Both the position numbers and the translations under genes were made by a program. The notes under the pieces were generated by a model, which made no database searches, had not been told where the DNA came from, and saw nothing but the letters and a program-made list of their open reading frames with translations. 64,000 bases of DNA, taken from Tricholoma matsutake (taxonomy: Eukaryota > Basidiomycota > Agaricomycetes > Agaricales > Tricholomataceae). Below are positions 24,156-36,352 of the stretch, in pieces (position 1 is the first letter of the stretch; each line of letters opens with the position of its first letter). The DNA lies in the NCBI GenBank assembly GCA_026075535.2, contig AP026549.1:2294001-2358000 (forward strand). The letters are read 5' to 3'.

Positions 24156-25615
24156 TCAACTACGGATTCCTGTGCGGCTCCTGCTAGATAATTTATCGAT
24201 GAAGCACAGGAAAGACTGCACCTCTTTCTTGTTCATGTACATTGGCCAAGCCGTGACCCCATTCACCTTGATAGTATCCATCTCCACCTGACCCTCCAAG
24301 ATAATCAGGCTGAAGTACTCAATCTTGGTCTTCTCAGACTTGCACTTGTTCTGATGGAGGTAGAGTCTGTACCATCGAAGTTGTTCTAGGATGAGGTGCG
24401 TGCTCTTCAACCATGCAAGTGAAGATGAGGATGTCATCAAGATAGATACAAACAACACCTTTGAGGATGAGGTCATGGAAGATGTTGTTCATGGCCAAAG
24501 AACATGACGAGTGGTTCAAAAAGACCATGGTTGGTACAAAAGGCTGCCTTCCACTCATCTCCCTCCTTTATCCTCACATTATTGTAGCCCCAATGTATGT
24601 TGAGCTTGGTGAAGTATTGGGCTTCATGGAGCTGGTTCACAAGTTCAGAGATGAGAGGGAATGGGTAGTGATTTTTGACTGTGATGTCATTGAGCCTTCT
24701 GTAGTCTTGAACTGGTCAAAGTGAGCCATCCTTCTTCTTGACAAAGAAAAAGGGAGAGGCCATGGGTGACTTTGATGGTCAAATATGTCTGGAGGCCAGG
24801 TGCTCATCAATGAAGTGGTCAAGCTGTCACTGTTCTTCAGGAGAGGATAGACCTTGCAGGATGAAGGGGTTGCACCAGGGGTGAGTTCAATTGTGTGATC
24901 CCATGGCTTGCATGTAGGGAGAGAGTCAAATGATTCCTTGGAGAACATGTCCCCAAACTCATGGAGATGAGAAAGCAAGGAATCAGTAGAGGATTTAGCA
25001 GCATTTTTTTTGTGGAAGGCCTTGGTGAGGCATTGAGATATGTTTGATGTAGCACACACCTTGTGCAATGGACAAATTGCAGTATAGAAGATCCAATCAC
25101 CTTCCTCCACTTCCTCTGACTCCTCCTCATCATCATCCGAGTCTGGCATCAGATCAGGAACCCCTTCTAACTCCACTTCAGGTATAGGCAGGGGTCTTGC
25201 ATGACACTTCTGAGTATGTCATATTGAGGCCCTTTGTCCATGACATTCTTGTCTGGCTTCCATGAAACAAGTGCAACAGCAGGATGGACACTGGCTCATT
25301 GTAACCTCCCTGGTATGCCAGTTGACCTCTCTTGAAGCCATGGATAGCCCAAAATCACCTTCTGCTTCCCTAATTGAGTGACAGCAAAAAGGGCACACTC
25401 ACTATGATCTTTGTAATGGAGGACCAGGTCTACAACCTCTCGAATGGCACCAGCTTCATTTGGGGACCCATCCACATTATAAACAGGTATTGGATGCGAG
25501 AGTGAGCAAGTATTCAGGTGATGTTGTTGTGTGAGATGGGCATTGATGAAGAGACAGGTTGCACCAGAGTCCAGGAGCACAGAGTAGGCACTGCCATGGA
25601 TGGCTCTGATCTGGA
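24156..25615 (-). pseudogene. gypsy-D protease-RT fragment
   Basis: Reading leftwards from 25615: protease with LLDSGAT and LGKQKVILGYPWLQE; a spacer region with FGDMFSKESFDSLP; then RT pieces in shifting frames, with an intact YLDDILIF near 24445. It ends near 24156 after VTAWP. The upstream end at 25615 abuts hAT copy 2, so gag is missing. Several frameshifts are present. Confidence 0.7.
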
Positions 25616-25951
25616 TGACCATCCATGGATACCATATATGGATGGATGGCAATGGATATGGATATCATGTGGGTGGTATCCACAGATGAACAGATGGTTA
25701 CTATAAACAAATGAGTAAATATAGATAAGGAATGACATGGGTACAGGTACTGTCTGAGAGTGTCACAGGTTGGTGTGGGTCAACATAACCATTGCTGCAC
25801 CACTGATGATCAACATTGCCACCTTCCTCTCCATCATCACCACCACCACCACCACCACCACTCCCATGCCCATACCCATGTTGACTAACACTGCAAAGTT
25901 CAAACCAACCACATAGGGCCCAAATGACACCAGATATTGTTTGGGCCCTAT

Positions 25952-26025
25952 GTAATGTTTCTTTTTAAAGTTCTTTTCTTTTCTTTTCTTTTCAACTAAC
26001 TAATGTTTTTATTTGTCTTGTTTAG
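25952..26025 (+). other. intron-like cassette (copy c)
   Basis: TTTGGGCCCTAT is followed by GTAATG, CTTTTCTTTTC repeats, CAACTAACTAATG and TTGTTTAG; 74 bp. Arms GGGCCCAAATGACA / TTGTTTGGGCCC just upstream form a stem. Confidence 0.5.
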
Positions 26026-26082
26026 GCTCTATCTGTGTTATCTACCACAAGATGGTGTCATGGAGGCAGACCCACACCCATG

Positions 26083-27010
26083 CCACCGCTGTGAGCACCT
26101 GCTGGCAGGGTGGGACAACAACACAATGGGACAATGGTTGATGACAGGGACAACACAGGGACAGACAGCGATGCAAAGACAACAATGACAGCCACCAGCA
26201 CCCACCTGCCAGACCCCCACCACCATGAGCTGCTGCTCATGGGGTGGAAGTCATGGCAAAGACAGGGTGGGGGAGCAACAACAATGACAATGACAAGATG
26301 GGACAACACCAACAACAACAACAAGAAGGACAACGATGAGGACCAGGGGATGGAGACCGATGACAAGGAAGACCACAGAGGAACAATGATGGTGAGGAAC
26401 ATGACGAGGTGGAGGACAATGAGGAGGAAGCAGACAACAAGGTGGAGGAGGATGACAAGGAGGAAGAGGAGGTCAAGGAAGCAGACAATGAGGTGGAGGA
26501 TGAGGACAATGAGGACAATGAGGACAATGAGGACAATGAGGACACCAAGCCCCCCCCCCCACCAGTGATGGACAACCCAGCACCCATACCCGCCACTGTG
26601 AGCAACTGCTCACAGGGTGGACCATGGGTGCTACAGATGATGGAGGGCAAGGACAACGACAAAGATGGGAATGACTGCTGCCCCCTCCCTCACTCCAATA
26701 GTGAGGGGGGTTCTTTTGTTTCTTTCTTGTCAACACCAGCTGCTGCCTCCCCTCCCTTGCTCCAACAGCAAAGGGGGGGTTCTTGTGTTTCACTCTAGTT
26801 GACACTGACCACCACTGCCCCCTCCCTCACTCCAAACATTGGAGGGGTTCTCCCAGGGTAAGACATTGCATGTCAACCCAATGATTTGACCTGGCATCAA
26901 TCATCATTGCCACCATCCCCTCCCTCGCTCCAAAAGCGAGTGGAGGGTTCTTGTGTTTTGTTCTAGTCAACACCAACCACCACCACCCCCTCCCTCACTG
27001 CAATCGTGAG
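26083..27010. repeat. palindromes, GACAATGAG repeats and CCCTCACTCC hairpins
   Basis: Palindromes at 26083-26113, 26219-26247 and 26593-26620 (core TGAGCAACTGCTCA). From 26400 to 26540 the + strand is a purine-rich (GA(C/G)AATGAG) repeat, which explains the long Asp/Glu/Asn and Ser ORFs on the two strands. From 26680 to 27010 there are about five hairpin units. This is the mirror image of 7010-7906. Confidence 0.65.
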
Positions 27011-27141
27011 TGGAGTGTTCTGTTTTGTTTGGACTATCCCTTGTTCAGTCCCACAACTGCCCCACCCTCACCCCAAATGCAAGTGTGTGGGGTCATGATC
27101 TTTATTTATTATCAGTATATATGTATTGTACATAGTTATAG

Positions 27142-27848
27142 TGTTAAGACTATAGGTCTTTAACTCAGCCTAGTCTTCATATGTCACAGTTGGAGGCTTT
27201 CCAACTGTCTCGGTATTGCACTAGGAGACTTTCCTAATGTATCGGGCTTCCTGCCTTCACTTGGGTACTTCCTCAAGTCATCACAGCTATCCATACTCAG
27301 AGGCTTTCTGAGTAGACCGTCGGTTTGTGTATCACAGTTGGAGGCTTTCCAACTGTCGAGTTTGAGTTATCACAGCTAGGGGCTTCCTAAGCTGTCGAGT
27401 GTTCTGGTTGAGTCTAAGACCATTGATTGAATTAGGTCAAGCTGAGGAATACAGACAGTATTACTATGGCTTATATATGGTTCGAAGATGTCTATTGTCC
27501 AATTGGAATGTAGGATCGTTATCAAGTATAAATAGAAAGAACAATAGAAAAGACAGGCCTCATGCCTTGCATGAGGCATCCAATGCCATGGAGTGCTGTG
27601 GCGCAGCATGTCAGAGAACAATAAGAGATAAGCCTCATGCGTAGCATGAGGCATCCAATGTCATGGACCTCGTGTAAAGGGGTTGTCATACCACGGTGCA
27701 TGTGGGAGTGGGTTCGGGTGCATGGAGTCACCATGCATCAAGGCATCTTCTGTCGGAGGTGAGTCGAGTCGAATGGAAAAATTAAAGTACCTGGCTTTGC
27801 CGGTGTACATCTGGTCATCATGGGTTACAATAACAGAAAATCGTAACA
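27142..27848 (-). repeat. solo gypsy LTR, TSD TATAG
   Basis: 707 bp, ends TGTTA...TAACA, flanked by TATAG (27137-27141 and 27849-27853). Removing it and one TATAG restores the alignment with hAT copy 1 around 6915-6960. It is the complete reference copy for the LTRs at 1098 and 21874 and carries the same hairpin array (27186-27400 on the reverse strand). Confidence 0.85.
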
Positions 27849-28179
27849 TATAGAGTCTAGACCATAATAAAAAATGGTTAGACTAATCATGCTGCTTGAG
27901 AGTTGAGACCTGTGGGGTAACTGCAGGTTTTGAGCAAATGTGTGAATTTGTGGGTAACTGGGTCCCAGGGAAACCTGTGATAACCACTCTACCTGTAAGA
28001 GATTAGTACAGTGTTAATGGGTATATGGGTATGACATTGGACAAGATATACCTGGAAGTTACCCATGTCACACTTAAATATAGATATTCAAACTCCACTT
28101 GATCAAGGCTATCCAAAGCTGTTGAACAACATCTGGCAGCCATTTTGTGGTTGTTTCCCCCCATCACTTCCCTCTGTAG

Positions 28180-29850
28180 TGCTAAACAATGCAGTGGGAA
28201 CATTTCCAGCTGCTAGAAGAGTTACTAGTGCTCAATTGACTGCACAGACATCTACTAAGGACTCAGATACAGACTCTGCAACCCCTGCTGTCCTTATTTC
28301 TCCTGTAAAGGCCCATGCTGTGAAAAAGACTATTGTGGGCAAGACAGATGCTGAGGTATGGTCCCTATCTGATGGTGAGATTATTGATGGAACTCATGAA
28401 CATTGTCTTGTTTTTTTCAGAGGCTTCCAAGTCTACCTGGCATTCCAAGGTTTATGATCACTTCAATATCACTCTCCATCATGAGGTGGATGACCATCAG
28501 AAGCCCAAAAAGCTGGTCTTTGTGTTCATATGCAAGGTGGACCCCACCAATCATACTCCTCATGTTCATCCTCACATGTCTATTGGTCATGGAACCAAGA
28601 ATCTCCAGGAGGGTGTGTGGTCTTGTGATAAGTGTCTAGGTGTTGCTGCTGGTGCAACCTCTGTTCAACCAGCTGGTGAGCCATATACACCTGCAGGCCA
28701 CCACACCTTGATTGCTCTACAATGTGCCAAAAACCATCATCCTTTCAATTCAGTTTTGGATGAGGACTACCAGGCAGAGGTAGAGATGCTCCAACCTGGA
28801 ACAATTATCCCTTCTCCTCAAACAGTTTCTTGTGATATTAAAGATATGTATACTGAGATGTCAAAACATGTCTGAAATTATTTTATGGTCTGTCATTTAT
28901 ATATTTGTATGGTATTATTGTTGCTCAACAATATTTGAAGGCTCTCAATAGCACTATCCATCTTGTGCTTGATGGGTGGACAGCTCCAATAGTTGCATCA
29001 TTTCTTGGACTTGTTGTCTCGTATCATGAGGGAGTTATTTATCGTGCTGTACTGGAATTTATAAGGTTAGTGCTAATTTCTGTTATTATCCATGGGTTTG
29101 CTGCTTCAATGCATCATCCATCTCAGATTAACCCAAAAACATGATGGAAAATATCTTGCTGAGGTTACTGCCAGTTGTCTACAGCAATTTAGGCTTGACA
29201 AACTTGTTTGTTACTAACATATCTCTTGTTTCATGCAATCTGAGTCTACTATAGCTATTTTCACTTTGCATGGACAATGCAGGAAACAATGATGTATTGG
29301 CCAAATATCTTCCAGTGCTTATTCCATCCTTTCGGGGGATGGCAGCTCGTGGACGCTGTTTTCCACACATTATTAATCTCTTGGCTAAAGTATGTGTTAC
29401 TAAAATTTTATACTATTCTGGAGTCTGGACTCAACAAGCATTCAGATATTTATATCCTTCTTTTTTTGGCAGCCTAAAAAGAAGGTTAAGGACTCAGAAG
29501 CTGCCAATGGTATGTTAAAATCTGTAAATCCCTCTTCAGTACTTAAAATCCCATACAGTTGCTGCTATTGCTGACTCTGATGATTCTGATGATGAACTTG
29601 CTGTTCATGAGGAAGGGATTGAGAATGATTCAGCTGCTATGCCTGATGATGGTAGGGATGCCCATGATACTGCCATTGTCAAGACTACTTGTGGCCAGGC
29701 AATTGAAATGATGAGGAAAAAGGGTGTTTCAATTGATTCTCAGGAGGAAAAGATGGCACTGCAACTTTTTCTATGTGTAAGGATATTTATTTCACAACAT
29801 TCAGTTTTAATTCTGGAAATCCCAGGTTGCTGGCCTTGCACAGCATGTTC
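28180..29850 (+). pseudogene. hAT transposase (decayed), copy 2
   Basis: N-terminal region 28190-28875 with STWHSKVYDHFNITLH and PAGEPYTPAGHHTLIAL, ending at TGA (28873) where copy 1 has CGA (Arg). Then LDGWTAP near 28970, DNAGNN near 29276, and RGMAARGRCFPHIINLLAK at 29330-29388, all hAT core landmarks. Short introns separate the pieces. Copy 1 has about ten residues near 28385 that are missing here. The C-terminal dimerisation domain is absent because the copy is truncated. Confidence 0.7.
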
Positions 29851-29928
29851 ATGACAGTTCAACACTAAAGGAGAAATTTGATACACTTGTTGAAAATGAC
29901 AAGGATCTGTCTGGTAACAAGGACACCA

Positions 29929-30369
29929 CCGGGTGCAAGGCACAATACTGCCTGAAAAGTACTGTGAAAGTATCCTGACAGTATTTCTAATATTGTCAAC
30001 ATACTTCACTAGAGGTATTTTGACAGTATTGTACTATATTTTGATAGTACTGAAGGTACTGAAGTAGTATTCTAGATTGGTATGCATGCTGGCAAAATAT
30101 CCATTGGTGAGTATGGTGGCAGTATTAGGAGTACTTCCAGAATACTGACATCATACCTTCTCAGAAGTATCTTGCTGTGCAGCCAGTGATATGGGGCCTG
30201 ACATCATTTCTGCAGAGGATATGCAGAATCTCCCCAAACCCATTCATCTTTCTCCAACAGCCTATCATGTTGTTGAACAGTCAATGTCTCTTGCTAGGCT
30301 GATGCATCATGTTGACTTCCTGGAAGGCCAATATAATATGACAATCAGGTGTTGAAACAAGCTAAAGAT
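29929..30369. other. CAGTATT-rich repeat and unassigned sequence
   Basis: 29945-30180 is full of AGTACTG/CAGTATT words in both orientations, like a MITE interior. 30190-30345 has an open + frame (AEDMQNLPKPIHLSPTAYHV) that I cannot assign. It joins the truncated hAT at 29928. Confidence 0.35.
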
Positions 30370-31641
30370 ATACACATAAGTATCAACAACCTAAGCACTT
30401 GGGAAAATAGTTTGCTTGAACATTGAGTGAGTAGTTTGATTTATGATCAAACTATAAGGGCAACCTCAGCTTCTAGCAAAGGGAAATCCAAAGTTAAAAT
30501 TATACTACATAGTACAGGGATTGGAGGCGCACCTAGCAAAGGGAAATCCAAAGAGAAAACTCTAAGGACCACTTTGCCAATGCCCAGTATATGTGAAAAC
30601 TGCAAAAATCAAATAAAAATCTAAAAATAGAAAAGGCGGAGATAGGCAGATCAAAGCTGCTGAATGACATCATACCAAGGGGTAGATGTGCTCTGCCTCT
30701 AAATATAAAACTGTCAACATGCACAAATGTGATAGAAAGGAAAATTAGTAATAAAATAAGGAAAAATCATAGAAAATGCAGAATTGGAGGAAATGAAGTG
30801 AGGAAAAATATAGGACAAACATAAAAAATAGGAAAAACACATGGGGCATCCCCTAGTCCCCTTACACAAACCAGATGTTTCCAAACCAAGATGGCACTGA
30901 AAAAGTGGTACGAGTGTACCATCTACCATGAGCCAACCATTCTACCAGGAAGGATACAACATTGATTCCACCCACTCCTTTGCAGCAGCCTTTGCCTCTG
31001 GACTTGCCCATTGAACTGAGGCAGACCAGAAGCACTGTGAGCAGGTAGCCTTCAAGATATGAGTTGTCACAAGGTGTACTGTTCCTACTCCCACTCCAAA
31101 CTGCAATGCTACCTTGAGAGTTGAGGCCACATTTCCATAATGCCCAAGGTGGTAGAGTGCAATGACAGCCTGCTCCTCAACTGGCATCTGAGCATTGTTT
31201 GAATTGTTGTAGAACACTTCATCATCCTCTATTGCAGTAATAAGATCATCAAAGCAATCAGGATCCATCTGGAGGAAAGAGCAGAAGATGCAAGGACAAT
31301 TATATCTGTATTCATGGAGGATGAGATGCATCAGTTCCTGTGTCTTGGGTATTGGGTTCCACTGTGCTAGGTAATAGGGCAGCCATCGGTGCAGCATACT
31401 GTTCAGCAGGTGTTGGCTCCAAGTCTGAGTCTGAGTCACTATCATCTGATAAAGATGAACTGCTCCATCCACTTGAGGACTCTGTGTCACAAGATGAAGT
31501 ACCACTGGAGGAGTCCGAGTCAGAATCTTCCTCAGATTCAAGACACTCCAGCTGCTCAGCCTCAATTTGTGCAAGGAAATCCACTAGAAAGGCCCAGTGA
31601 AGAGCATCAGCAGCTAGTTGTCTGTCAGACAGAGTGGGCAT
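30370..31641 (-). pseudogene. PIF/Harbinger-type DDE nuclease, interrupted by a MITE
   Basis: Starts MPTLSDRQLAADALHWAFLV (31641), then an acidic Ser/Asp-rich segment. The helix-turn-helix-like part follows (MDPDCFDDLITAIED, ALYHLGHYGNVAS, GVGTVHLVT), then VDGTLVPLF, which carries the first catalytic Asp near 30925. Similarity stops at 30865, where the MITE begins. It resumes beyond it at about 30450 with FDHKSNYSLNVQ, the next conserved block. The reading frame changes near 31560-31575. Downstream DDE motifs are missing. Confidence 0.75.
30457..30862. mobile_element. MITE copy 1, TA-flanked
   Basis: 406 bp, ends AGGGCAACCT and CTAGTCCCCT, flanked by TA. It matches 33054-33471 closely. An internal direct repeat, CTAGCAAAGGGAAATCCAAAG, occurs twice about 60 bp apart. 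It is inserted in the Harbinger gene, splitting VDGTLVPLF from NYSLNVQ. No coding capacity. Confidence 0.7.
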
Positions 31642-31663
31642 AGTCAGGTAGCAGTACAGTCCC

Positions 31664-32052
31664 TGTTAGGGTGACACCCACTATCTGCTAGCTAAGACTG
31701 TGTGGGTTCTCTCTACAAGAAAGGGGCGTGATGCGCACGCGTGATGGGAGAATTGATGGTTATGATGTGAAAGGTTATTAATAGATGAGTTTGTTGAGAA
31801 AGGTGTTTACACCACAAGTGTAGGTGGAATACCTAAGAGAACACAACTGGGGTCCCCTAGGTGTATATTTCAGGTTTATATACTATGTTACATATATTGT
31901 ACAGTGTTGCTCATACATGCATGTACATATTGATGCATGCGAAATAAAATTCTCATGCTATCAAAGTGTAGTGTCATTCAGCATAATGTAGTGTAATTTG
32001 ACATAATAAAATAAAATGAAATTTTATCAGGTAATGGGGCTGTTTCCTAACA
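31664..32052. repeat. solo LTR, TGTTAGG family, copy 1
   Basis: 389 bp with ends TGTTAGG...CCTAACA. The flanks GTCCC (31659-31663) and GTACC (32053-32057) agree at 4 of 5 positions. It matches 48347-48746 over its full length. It lies just upstream of the Harbinger start codon. Confidence 0.75.
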
Positions 32053-32732
32053 GTACCCTTGTATTGTCATTTATATAACCATTCCTTAGCTACAACCAGT
32101 GCAATATGTGCTACAAGTAGGTACAGTGACCAGGAGCAACAAGGAGTGATGGTATTTCAAGCTCCACTTGGTTTGATCATCTCATTTGGATTGGCTTGTT
32201 TGGTGGGTGAAATACACATGTTCAAAGTGGAACACTCAATTTTGGACTCTCCCAAAACTTGCCGAAGTCTGCTGAAATTGAAATCAAACTTGAAATTGTA
32301 TCGAAATAAGCCCTCAAATCAGTACTGTGAAGAACCCTATTCTCTTTATCAGAATCTGGACTTCATCCTCACATTTTATGTGCATAGTGTCCAAGATTGA
32401 GATACCACTTTCTGTGCCTTCCCATAGGCTTCTGAGTGCCATACCTATCCATGATGTGTCTGTATTGTGTTCTCAGGGTTTGCTGAGCATTACTCAAAAT
32501 GGCAGAAACTGATCAAAATGCTATTTCTCTTGCCACAGGGTGAAACTTGATGATCAGTTACTGGTCAGACCCTCTTCAGAAAGGAATTTCAGGGGGAGTG
32601 AGGTGATTTGTACCAAAATAATTTTTGAAGCTTAAATTAGAAAAATGGTAAAAATGTCATGAATTGTCACTCTTTGGTCATGTGATGTAATCACCATGAT
32701 TGAATTATGTAAGTAATCCTCCAAATCATTGT
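32053..32732. other. no gene recognised
   Basis: Contains two short + strand ORFs (113 and 61 codons) without recognisable motifs, and no repeat shared within the window. It ends where the A1 repeat of the Ngaro-type element begins. Confidence 0.3.
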
Positions 32733-32910
32733 CTTTAGAATGATTTTATAGTAGTCTTACAGTTTCATGATTGGCCTGGCCGTGACTCCTTACCCAGTTT
32801 CTGAAACTGGCTGTCCCTGTGCAAGCAATCTGCACCATTCCAGACTTGTAGAGTTTCAAGCCTGTGCTCACCTGACTCTCTCAAGTCTGTGATCTACTGC
32901 TTTTGTGCTC
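32733..32910 (+). repeat. split direct repeat A1
   Basis: 178 bp starting CTTTAGAATGATTTTATAG and ending TTTTGTGCTC. It matches A2 (36170-36352) at most positions, including CAGACTTGTAGAGTTTCAAG. Confidence 0.8.
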
Positions 32911-32993
32911 AACCTGATTACTTCAAAATCTATTGCATACACTTCAACAAATAGAATTCACCCACCTTTCTTAGTCATTCACGCCCATACACA

Positions 32994-34666
32994 TGTCTCA
33001 TGGCATGACTGAAGCAGTTGAAACTCCTATTCTTGGTGGTGCTGGTATTTATAAGGGCAACCTAAGCCTCTAGCAAAGGGAAATCCAAAGTTAAAATTAT
33101 ACTACATAATACAGGCATTGGGGACACACCTAGCAAAGGGAAATCCGAAGAGAAAACTCTAAGGATCCCCTTGCTGATGCCCAGTATATGTGAAGACGAC
33201 AAAAATCAAATATAACCTAAAAATAGAAAAAGGTGGAGATAGGCAGATCAAGGCTGCCAAATGACATCATACCAAGGGGTATGTGTCAGAAGGGGTACTC
33301 CGCCTCTAAATATAAAAGTGTCAACATGTACAAACATGATAGCAAGGGAAAATTAGTAATAAAATCCGGAAAAATCATAGAAAATGAAGAATAGAAGGAA
33401 ATGAGGTGGGGAAAAATATAGGATGAACATAAAAAATAGGAAAAACACACAGGGCACCCCCCTAGTCCCCTTACAGTATTGCAGGTTCTGGTTCTGGTGC
33501 TACTGGAACTACTGAGTCTATTGGGACTATTGGGACTATTGACACACCTGGGACAGCTGTCAACAATGTTTCAACCAACCTAAGTCATGAAGTCTTGGCA
33601 ACCTGCGATGGATATGTTTCAGACTATCAACACCTGCGCATCTCAAAAGCTGCAGCCCTCACATACATTCATACAACCCTCACAAAGGCACTACCTGAAG
33701 GAAGCAAAGCAGTGGAGTGGAGTGGCCATTTGGACAATACATTGACATTCTTGAAAATCATGACCAATTCATCACTGCCACAGGAAAGCGAGAAATGCAA
33801 GATTGGTTGGTCTCACCGGAGGAAGGCAGAGAACATGAGGAGGGAGAAGAAGAGGAAGAAGAGGGGGAGACATGCCCAACTAGCAAGAAAGCTTGCCTCG
33901 ACGCATCATTGGACAGCTCTAAGCCTGTGTACCCCTGGAATTCAATGGATGTCAAACAGATTATTCTATCAGTTGATTTGGAGAAGACATGGAAGCTTCT
34001 TAGGATTTACTCAGGTGATCCTAAAGGTGCCAAGTCTGACTTACTCAACCAGCCAAACTGTCCTGAGTTCCCAGATGGAGAGTGGAAGAACATTTGGGTG
34101 GGACATACTGTCAACCTTAACAATGTCTTATCTGGGTACCACCCAACTTCTAACAATGATGAACACATAGATATCCTGGGAGATTTCAAATTCAAAGTCC
34201 CTTCAGTTCTGCAAACAAGATCATCAGCACTACTGGCATTGCATGGAACAAAACTGTCCATGCAACCATTTTTGCTTTTCACCACTGGTCGAGAGAGGTC
34301 TCTGGATATGGCAAAACCATTATTAATCTCTTTGGGGCAACACATGTCAACTTCCACACATGAGTCATTGCTTTTGATCATGCAGTCCAACATTGAGTGG
34401 GTTCACACCATGACCTCAAACTTACAGATTTGCACGAGTTCCTGGACCTTTGAACAAGTCACATGGACAACATTGGGGCAGCTGTGGTCCACACTGGAGG
34501 AATGCAAGGGCCCAGTTCTCCCTGCAAGAAAAGTGAAGCTTGCAATCGCTGGAATCAAGGTCTTTGCACCCAGGAGGACACTGTGTGTTGCCGGGTGCAT
34601 ATATGCAACACCTGCAAAGAGAAGGGTCACAAGAGCCCTTATTGCCCTTCCAAGGCACAGGCTTGA
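32994..34666 (+). pseudogene. gag-like protein with Cys/His finger (Ngaro-type)
   Basis: Begins MSHGMTEAVETPIL (about 32997), is split by the MITE, and resumes at IAGSGSGATG (33475). Middle part: FPDGEWKNIWVGHTVNLNNV. Then, after a frameshift, TGIAWNKTVHATIFAFHHW and GYGKTIINLFG. The finger CNRWNQGLC...CRVHICNTCKEKGH...C is at about 34537-34655. This layout is typical of the protein preceding RT in basidiomycete YR retrotransposons (from memory of the family). TGA codons at 34471 and 34664 replace expected Arg. Confidence 0.6.
33054..33471. mobile_element. MITE copy 2, TA-flanked
   Basis: 418 bp, ends AGGGCAACCT and CTAGTCCCCT, flanked by TA as in copy 1. It interrupts the gag-like frame between GGAGI and IAGSG. 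It carries the same internal CTAGCAAAGGGAAATCC duplication. Confidence 0.75.
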
Positions 34667-35762
34667 TTGCCCATGCTTCCAAATCTTGCAATCTCTCCAC
34701 CATCGTTCTCACTTTCTGTTTTTACTACCCCCTCGAGTCAAGCTGGGGGCTACCAAAAAATGATCAATCTTTCAGAGGGGTCTCAACAGCCTCTGCATGA
34801 TCCATGGTCAATGGACCATCTCGTTCATGAGCGCTCTATTGCACTTGGTCTTTCCATTGATGAATTATTGAATCTCACTTATACATCCACACTCAACTCA
34901 TACATCACTTTCTGCAGACTGCATCATTTCCCCATCGAACCCACCAAGGAGACACTAAGTTTCTTCACTGTCTACATGTCAACTTTCATCAAACCCAACT
35001 CTGTTAACTCATACCTATCCGGGGTGGTGAACCAGCTAGAACCTTTTTTCCCTGATGTTAGAGCTCGCTGAAACAGTAATCTTGTCAAATGTACCATGGA
35101 AGGCTGCTGCCACCACTTTGGTTTACCCATCAAGCACAAATGACCACTCTCAAAATCTGACCTCAAGGTCATGATTGAGAAACTGGGCACATCTTTTGCG
35201 CATGACAAGAAACTTTTCCTGGAGATCTTGCTCACTGGATTCTATGGTCTAATGCGCCTCAGAAAACTCTGTTTCCCTGACAGAGTTGCATCACAAAACT
35301 ACAAGAAAGTGTCACTTTGTCACTCAGTTGCTCTCAATGGCCTACACTACTCTTTCTTCCTCCCTGGGCACAAGGGAGACTGATTTTTTGAGGGGCAACA
35401 CAATCATCATCCAGAACGCCAACTCTGTAACAAATCCCTATACACATTTCAACTCATACCTTGCATCTCGTGACCACCTGCACCCTTTCCAACCTGAACT
35501 GTGGCTATGGGAAAATGGAGAGGTTCCTACATGTGGGTGGTTCATGAGGAAGCTCAGGAAAATTTTCCAGAAAGATATTGGAGGCCAGTCTATGCGGGCT
35601 GGGGGTGCTACATCTCTGGCTGAGGCTGGTGTGGCTCCTCCTATTATTCAGGCTATTGGTCGGTGGGCCTCAAACTCCTTCCAAATCTACATCCAAAATA
35701 ATCCTGTTCTTTTGCAGGCCCTTCTTTTCGGGCATCCTGCACACCAGCCTGCAGCTTTTTGA
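34667..35762 (+). pseudogene. tyrosine recombinase (YR) with core-binding domain
   Basis: The N-terminal core-binding part covers about 34800-35070 (SIALGLSIDELLNLTYTSTL). The catalytic domain contains GFYGLMRLRKL (first Arg box, about 35240), QSMRAGGATSLA (second Arg; the usual His is Gln, about 35590) and GRWASNSFQIYI with the nucleophile-type Tyr (about 35690). Stops at 35069, 35142 and 35381 are all TGA in Arg positions. A one-base shift follows the T6 run at 35384. The enzyme would recombine element circles into the genome; this copy is broken. Confidence 0.75.
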
Positions 35763-36018
35763 TTTTATTTCTGGTTTACTTCTATGGACTATTGACTGAC
35801 TTCTGACCCAAAGACTTTTCTCATGGACTACATATTACAGACCATGGACTTCCTGCTTATGGTGATGTCCTGTATTTCTTTGCATCCCTGATCACTATGT
35901 TCAGCTTGTTTTTTTTTTTCATTTTCTTTCTTCTTTCTTTCTTTTCTTTCTTCACCTTCTTACTTCTTTGCTTACCACTTCTTTCCTTCCCATCCCTTCC
36001 CCACTCTTAATAGGATTA
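35763..36018 (+). other. 3' non-coding tail of the YR element
   Basis: Between the YR stop and B1. Contains a pyrimidine run (TTTTTTTTTTTTCATTTTC, then CTTTCTT repeats). No gene. Confidence 0.5.
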
Positions 36019-36165
36019 TAGGGATCCACACTTGAAATACATGCCTACAGACCCATTGGGATGGCTGGTGCTATGCACTGCCTCCTCATGGAGCCTTGCA
36101 TTTCCCTATTTATCCTTGGTCTGCCTTTTACATCTCATGGTCCATTACTCATCTTGGATGATTAG
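36019..36165 (+). repeat. split direct repeat B1
   Basis: 147 bp, TAGGGATCCA...GATTAG, the same length as B2 (36490-36636) and different at only a handful of bases. Confidence 0.85.
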
Positions 36166-36169
36166 TTGC

Positions 36170-36352
36170 CTTTAGAATGATTTGATAGTAGTCTAATCTT
36201 ACAGTTTGATGATCGGCCTGGCCATGGCTCCTTACCCAGTGTCTGAAACTGGCTGTCCCCATGCGAGCGATCTGCACTATTCCAGACTTGTAGAGTTTCA
36301 AGCCTGTGCTTGCCTAACTCCCTCAAGTCTGCAATCTACTGTTTTTGTGCTC
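36170..36352 (+). repeat. split direct repeat A2
   Basis: 183 bp, directly after B1; partner of A1 (32733-32910). Confidence 0.8.

Larger units (their letters stand above)
25616..29928 (+). mobile_element. hAT element copy 2 (both ends lost), with solo LTR inside
   Basis: The order matches the complete hAT at 2881-9952 read in reverse: ATCCATGGATATGG repeats, CAC run, intron-like cassette, palindromes, CCCTCACTCC hairpins, then transposase exons. The terminal TAGGGACTAC is absent at the left, and the right half stops near 29928 where the other copy continues. A gypsy LTR (27142-27848) splits the non-coding module. This copy retains some transposase residues that copy 1 has lost. Confidence 0.7.

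Noticed and set aside
26110..26805. Asp/Glu-rich and Ser-rich ORFs of 110-152 codons
   Set aside because: Same repeat module in the other orientation; no conserved protein between the two copies.
30942..31643. Plus-strand ORFs of 84-86 codons
   Set aside because: Mirror frames of the - strand Harbinger-like gene, whose motifs are clear.
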